From Paramarasmius palmivorus (taxonomy: Eukaryota > Basidiomycota > Agaricomycetes > Agaricales > Marasmiaceae), in the NCBI GenBank assembly GCA_037176845.1, contig JAYKXP010000031.1:1-64000 (forward strand): a DNA stretch of 64,000 bases, given 5' to 3'. Position 1 is the first letter of the stretch. Every line of letters starts with the position of its first letter. Below the pieces are notes generated by a model that worked only from the letters and a program-made list of their open reading frames with translations, was not told the DNA's origin and searched no databases. Below, one piece after another: positions 59,271-64,000 of this stretch. The position numbers were made by a program, and so were the translations under genes.

Positions 59271-61116
59271 TTCTGACTGAATTCGACATAGCCGTTAACC
59301 AAACAAGATACAAAGACAAGGTTTCTCGTTACTTTACAACCGAGGAATTTTCCAAGTACGTCCCTATTTTGTTGTCTAATCTGATATGACTGACATCCTG
59401 CCCTGGGTGTAGGGTCTGCTATGACATTATCCGCTAAATGCGTCTGTTCAAACTAATATGTAATCCCAGACTTCATATGGCGTGTATGTGACTTCTACAC
59501 GTCCTCCGAGGTGGTTGGCTGAGCGTAAGAAGCTTGGATCCTATATATGGCTACGCCGCTGCTCTAGCACACGTCGCATACAAGGACCATATGTTCCTCT
59601 ACATCGCCACGGAAGCTTGGGAATCCAACAATAACCGCGTTTTACAAAGTTCTGGCATTCCCCCTGAAGTCTTTCAGAACACGAGTGATCCGAAAGTTCA
59701 GCTTGTGATTGATACATTGGAGAGTCATAGGAAATGTCCGGATTGTGAGGAACGTTGGCATGAAGTTTTAGGTGTCAGCTCACGAATTAATGGAATACCC
59801 TAGCCATGGATCTAAGTGGTGGTCTAATTGTGAGTTTGCCTGATTTAGTATCATGCATGTACTAAATTTCAGTTTTCTAGCACTCTTCTACAGTTGGTGA
59901 CATGGTGACATCTGAAAATGCGTAAGGATCTCGCTATAGAATACCGAATGGATAAGCTCATCTCAGGTTCACATGCCGTGTTGTTGATAGCCGCTTTTTC
60001 AGGTGCTTTTGCTTGCAAGTCGACATCATCAGCGTCAACTCACATTATTTATAGGCTCTCCGGGGTCCTCGCCGAAATAACTGGAGATATAAAGTACCTG
60101 AACGCTGCTCAGCAATCCGAAAAACTTTTCCTTTCGCGATTATATACAGACGACTCGCTTTTTTGGTGGTCAGTCATGGTGGACACGAAGAATCCATGCG
60201 GAACACTAATCGACGAGAGAAAGGAGCCTTGGAATACAGGGTATGCGACTGAAAGCCTTGCTATTCTATCATCAATCAGTTTGAACGAGACCACCGTTGA
60301 GAGGCAAGTCTCACAAAGCAGCTATGGCTTGTTACTTAACTTTTATCCCATAGGTTGACAAGCAGTATCCTCGCCTCTTCGAATTACCCACAGTGGCATG
60401 ACCATTCAGGACAAGGGGTTTTGACGTTGAACGATAGTGCGATCCTTCTGCTCTTTTTCACAAACATGTTTAGTGATGTTGTAGAACAAGATTCTGGGGC
60501 TGACCTTGTTAGAGCCCTCGCGACAATTCTATCACGGAAGGAATATTTCAATGCGGGGTTGTCAACTTATGTGGAAGCTTATCTGGCAGTTCAGGTAGTG
60601 CCTTATTATTGTCCTTCTCCGTCAGTCTCTTACTAATTATATGATTGCTAGTACAATGCACTACTCGACCTAGCCACTGTCAACGGAACCAATGTATACG
60701 GGAACTCGTGGATAGGTCCACCTAATATGACCTACTCCGCTGCTGATCAACTTTCAGCATCTAGAGTCCTCATTGCCGGCATCAACATTAATCCTCAACT
60801 AGATTTCCAAAGCCCTCCAGAAGCTCCTCCAGCAGAATCGTCAGGGAGAGAAACAAATCATATAGGAGGAATAATTGGGGGCGTGCTTGGTGGATTGTCC
60901 CTCATCGCACTAGTTATTATTGGATCGCTATTTATTATTCGCCGGCGTCATCAAGACTCCACCGACACTGAGGTCTTCCCCGAGAACTCCCTCATTCCGA
61001 TACCCTATGTGCTACAATCGGAAAAGCGTCGAAGGAAACGACATATGCATGGGAATCATCCACCAGCGGAACTTTGGGCCGAGGGGCCGCCGCCTGCATA
61101 CTCCGAGTCAAGTTAA
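59271..61116 (+). CDS. GH76-like membrane-anchored protein, 5' part possibly decayed
   Basis: Segments in order match a basidiomycete family resembling glycoside hydrolase 76: EFDIAVNQTRYKDKVSRYF (59280), YGYAAALAHVAYKDHMFLY (59543), LSGVLAEITGDIKYLNAAQQ (60055), PWNTGYATESLAILSSI (60228), WHDHSGQGVLTLNDSAI (60374), and ATVNGTNVYGNSWIGPP. From 60727 to 61116 the last exon gives a Pro/Ser-rich linker, one membrane helix (GGLSLIALVIIGSLFII) and a cytoplasmic tail ending PPPAYSESS. A stop near 59801 and poorly explained sequence to 60054 suggest damage in the first half. GH76 enzymes are alpha-mannanases; catalysis is unproven here. Confidence 0.6.
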
Positions 61117-61119
61117 AGC

Positions 61120-62545
61120 CACATAGTTTGCATGGGCGGTTTGAGTTTGATGATTTTTCCTATGCTAGAGCTCAATGGCCATCAAAGATGTAATCTTTCC
61201 TTAAATCAGTGATATGGTGGAATACTAGCACATAGAGCACACACACATCGCTCCAGAGGCGACAGTTTCTAATGTCGGGCGTCAGTCGAGCGCTTATGTA
61301 CGGTATCGTACCATTGTAATTTTTATGTAATTTTTTCTCACAGTTCTTTGACCTCGTCGTTCATTCTGAATGTTCGATCTAAGGATCTTCCTCTCCTCAT
61401 CGGGCCAGATAGAGCTTTTGATCAGTACACGGCGCACGAGACTCGATTCTTCAGGAATGTTACAGGGATCGATATCGAATGAAATGGGGTGCGTGATTGA
61501 GTTGTCCTAATTGTCGTCTTCCGATGCAGGACTGACCATTTCTCGCAGCACTGCTTCCATGCATCCACCAATGATGACCCAGATTTGTTCCACAAGACAG
61601 AGAGGCCGTGAACACGAGACTACCTAGAAGACATTGGTAATTCGAGACATTTAGCATAGGTCAACTTGGCACGGAAACGGTAGCTAGGCTTGAAAGTCGG
61701 AATGTGAACTTTGGTGCGTGCTCATTCTTAGTCATGTATTGGCCAACCATAACCAGAGATATAGGATACCTCAATATACACTCGAATTGAGTCCGTGGCT
61801 TCCGCAAAACTTGGCACCGTGGTCATTCAACAATTAGGCTCGTACTACGTCTTGGCATGTAACTGCAGAGGCCGATACAACTCGCACTCCGACTGGCCTA
61901 TGTTCAGGGAAAGCCATTATTGTAGTCATCCCGACGATTATGAGTCTATCGTGATTAGTTGAGGCTACTGAAAGAACCTCACATGTTTTTATTCTTCCAG
62001 GCATGTGCATGAGTCCGGAAGATATAGCAGTGTTATCATGCGGTCAGCCCCAACGTTCTATTTCGTCAATGGAGGTTGCGGATGCAAATCTCGTTGTCAT
62101 CTCGGCTGCTTCCGTTCCGAGACAAACCCTGTATAAACGCTTCCAACCACTTCCAACCGTGCCGCTGATCATCTACTTTAGTCAATTCTCTGTTCTATGG
62201 CTACGGTCGTGCCCTGCGGTGCGCCTTCGGGAAATACAGACAGCAAGGATGTTGGAGCTAGAGTATCGAAGCTATGTGTTATGGTTCGTTCTCGTGCCAG
62301 TTTGCAGGTGACATATCTCAATACTTCGTACACAGGTTACTGGGTGCTCGTGGCCACCGAATATCAAAATCACTATACCCTACTCTCAGAAATGGATAAT
62401 AAACTGAAACTTCGCCCAGAGCTCAAGAGCATATCAGGGAATGTTCGTGTCTCGCATGCTCCGCCCATTTATTCCTATTTGACGATGTACAGGTCTCGAT
62501 TCATTCGTCAAGGAAGGCAAAACACAGCATCTAGAACGTCTTCCT
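61120..62545. other. Gene-free stretch
   Basis: No gene is recognised. Open frames at 62003-62311 and 62197-62556 have no supporting motifs. The right end is the promoter of the proline-rich gene. Confidence 0.4.
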
Positions 62546-62549
62546 CGAG

Positions 62550-62557
62550 TATATAAA
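62550..62557 (+). promoter_or_regulatory. TATA box of the proline-rich gene
   Basis: TATATAAA lies 42 bases before the start codon at 62592. Confidence 0.6.
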
Positions 62558-62591
62558 CTTTGTTTCTGGGGCGTTCTTTCACCACCACGAA

Positions 62592-63194
62592 ATGAAGGTG
62601 AGTTACCCCTCCAATGTTCTTGCTTCTTGCGCCTGACTACCGTTTTAGCTTACTACTCTTGTCACTCTCGCTCTTGCACTCGTATACAGCGCTACCGCTG
62701 TTCCCATTGCGCATCCTCCCCCTCCCGGTGATGTGAGTCCTGTTTCTTTACTTTCCAATTTCGTCATAGCTAATACTAGTATTTTGCAGTGCGCTCAGCA
62801 AGGTGGATGCCCACAACCACCGCCGCCTCCACCGCCTGGTCAGCAACCGCCACCTCCACCTCCGGGGGAGCAGCCTCCGCCTCCACCCCCACCTGGCGAA
62901 CAACCACCACCTCCGCCAGGGCAGCAGCCACCACCACCACCACCACCTCCACCTGGGCAACAGCCACCACCTCCACCACCTCCTCCTCCTCCTGGCCAGC
63001 AGCCGCCACCGCCACCCCCGGGTGAGCAGCCTCCGCCTCCACCCAGTCAACCTCCACCTCCACCTGGTCAGCAGCCGCCACCACCGGGCGAGCAGCCTCC
63101 TCCACCTCCGCCCGAATGCGAGCAATACGGAGGATGTCCGCCTCCACCACCTCCAGCTGACCAGTATCCCCCTGCACCGCCACCGGTGTATTGA
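62592..63194 (+). CDS. Secreted proline-rich protein
   Basis: Three exons (62592-62597, 62649-62732, 62790-63194) encode 164 residues. The first coding exon has only six bases (Met-Lys) before a GTGAGT donor. Exon 2 completes a signal peptide (LTTLVTLALALVYSATAVP). Exon 3 starts CAQQGGC and consists of poly-Pro runs of 5-10 separated by GQQ or GEQ, about ten units, and ends ECEQYGGCPPPP...PPVY. Four cysteines (two CAQQGGC-like and CEQYGGC pairs) bracket the repeat. Poly-Pro rods of this kind are typical of cell-wall or matrix proteins. The repeat length may be variable between strains. Confidence 0.8.
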
Positions 63195-63199
63195 ACACG

Positions 63200-63985
63200 A
63201 GCCGAATTCATCTCAAGCGATTCACATAAATAGGTCAAAAGGACATGTAGGACCATATAACATTTGACGTTCAATGTATGTACTTGTACTTGCCTGGACT
63301 ATTTTCCTCCGATGTACTACTATCTCGTGTACTGATTTCTGTTTCGACTCTACGGCCCGCGATTGTATATTTAGGACAATTGAATTGAAGCGTGTGTTTG
63401 TGTTTTACTTTTCAATAGCTCGAGAGGTTCTTGCGAGCTGCTGGCGGAGAATTTCGGAGGAATAAATAGTCGTGTTGCCAAGGCCCAAGGGAAACAACTC
63501 AATTGACGACGGACGTAGCTGTTGAGATAAGGTTGAAACTCCGCCGCGTATCTGATCTTGTGATCATCCGTCAGCGAAGCGTCTGTCTAGTCAACTAGCA
63601 CCTTCATCGTTCTCTGCGGAACAGATATCCATCTGTTTACCTCTAGAAACGCTGAGACGTGCTTTCCTAGCTATCATCTGCATGTTTGCAAGCCCTGGCG
63701 ACCCTGTGATTAGTATCAATCGGGCAAACCATCGGGTTCCTTCAATCGTGTGGAAGGTGTGCTGGGGCCTGGAAACCATTCAGTTCCCATCATTTGATGC
63801 TTTTCGCTGAAGCGAAATCTTCCGAAATGCCAGTATAAAAGATGTACGTTCCTGATACCCGACGTTTTCATTCTTACCTTACCCCCAATCCCCCAGAACG
63901 ATAGTGCCAGTCCGTTATAGTACAATTGAGTCCAAGCACAAGCAGTCGCTATGTTGCTGCTAGACGCGGACAAAAAGTAAGCTTA
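63200..63985. other. Gene-free stretch
   Basis: No gene is recognised on either strand. Confidence 0.35.
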
Positions 63986-64000
63986 TAGTAGTAGTAGTAG
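63986..64000 (+). repeat. (TAG)n microsatellite at the window end
   Basis: The last 15 bases are five trinucleotide units of the TAG/GTA type and run into the window edge. Confidence 0.7.

Noticed and set aside
62748..63198. Arg/Trp-rich and Val/Glu-rich minus-strand frames
   Set aside because: They are antisense readings of the poly-Pro repeat.
1..64000. CRISPR arrays, operons or bacterial-type signals
   Set aside because: No regularly spaced repeats were seen, and intron-rich genes show the DNA is fungal.

Overview
The window looks like nuclear DNA of an Agaricomycete (mushroom-forming basidiomycete). Genes are split by many short introns of about 45-60 nt with GT..AG ends. There is a class I hydrophobin, a multi-copy F-box family, a NACHT-type STAND protein, a family of 7TM-like membrane proteins and a Plavaka-type DNA transposon. 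Much of the sequence is accessory, with many gene relics, duplications and insertions beside intact genes. All exon structures here were worked out by hand from splice signals and reading-frame continuity.

Layout. 1-2.2 kb: an F-box relic cut by the window edge, then a decayed kinase-like gene. 2.6-4.7 kb: an intact eight-exon Zn2Cys6 transcription factor (minus). 6.6-8.4 kb: an F-box gene with two frame breaks (minus). 9.04-19.72 kb: a complete-looking 10.7 kb transposon with 28-bp terminal inverted repeats and a candidate CTT target duplication. It carries a nine-exon Plavaka transposase (plus) and two cargo genes (minus): an Spt5-like elongation-factor protein and a DUF6698-like protein. 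It sits inside a decayed alpha/beta-hydrolase gene (19.7-21.0 kb). 21.1-22.9 kb: a coiled-coil gene and a BAH/PHD-like gene.

24-43 kb is a large segmental duplication. Copy 1 (24.2-30.9 kb) keeps an intact hydrophobin, an intact F-box gene and a 7TM-like gene but has lost most of its NACHT gene. Copy 2 (35.2-43.3 kb) keeps the NACHT gene and a 7TM-like gene, but its hydrophobin is a relic and its F-box gene is gutted. Between them (31-35 kb) lie two coiled-coil genes, a tRNA-Asp-like relic, an unresolved gene and one of two identical 68-72 bp insertions.

43.6-45.5 kb: an F-box gene whose first exon encodes a membrane anchor, intact except for one in-frame TGA. 46.0-46.7 kb: a small secreted cysteine-containing protein. 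47.6-57.9 kb: three more 7TM-like genes, one broken by a SINE-like insertion, plus a foldback repeat and, at 52.9-54.4 kb, a PsiD-type decarboxylase. 59.3-61.1 kb: a GH76-like membrane-anchored protein, partly decayed. 62.6-63.2 kb: a secreted proline-rich protein with a 6-nt first coding exon.

The main system is the transposon. Its transposase would act on its ends, and its Spt5-like cargo suggests that the element carries a chromatin or transcription function of its own. The F-box, NACHT and 7TM-like genes are fast-evolving host families.
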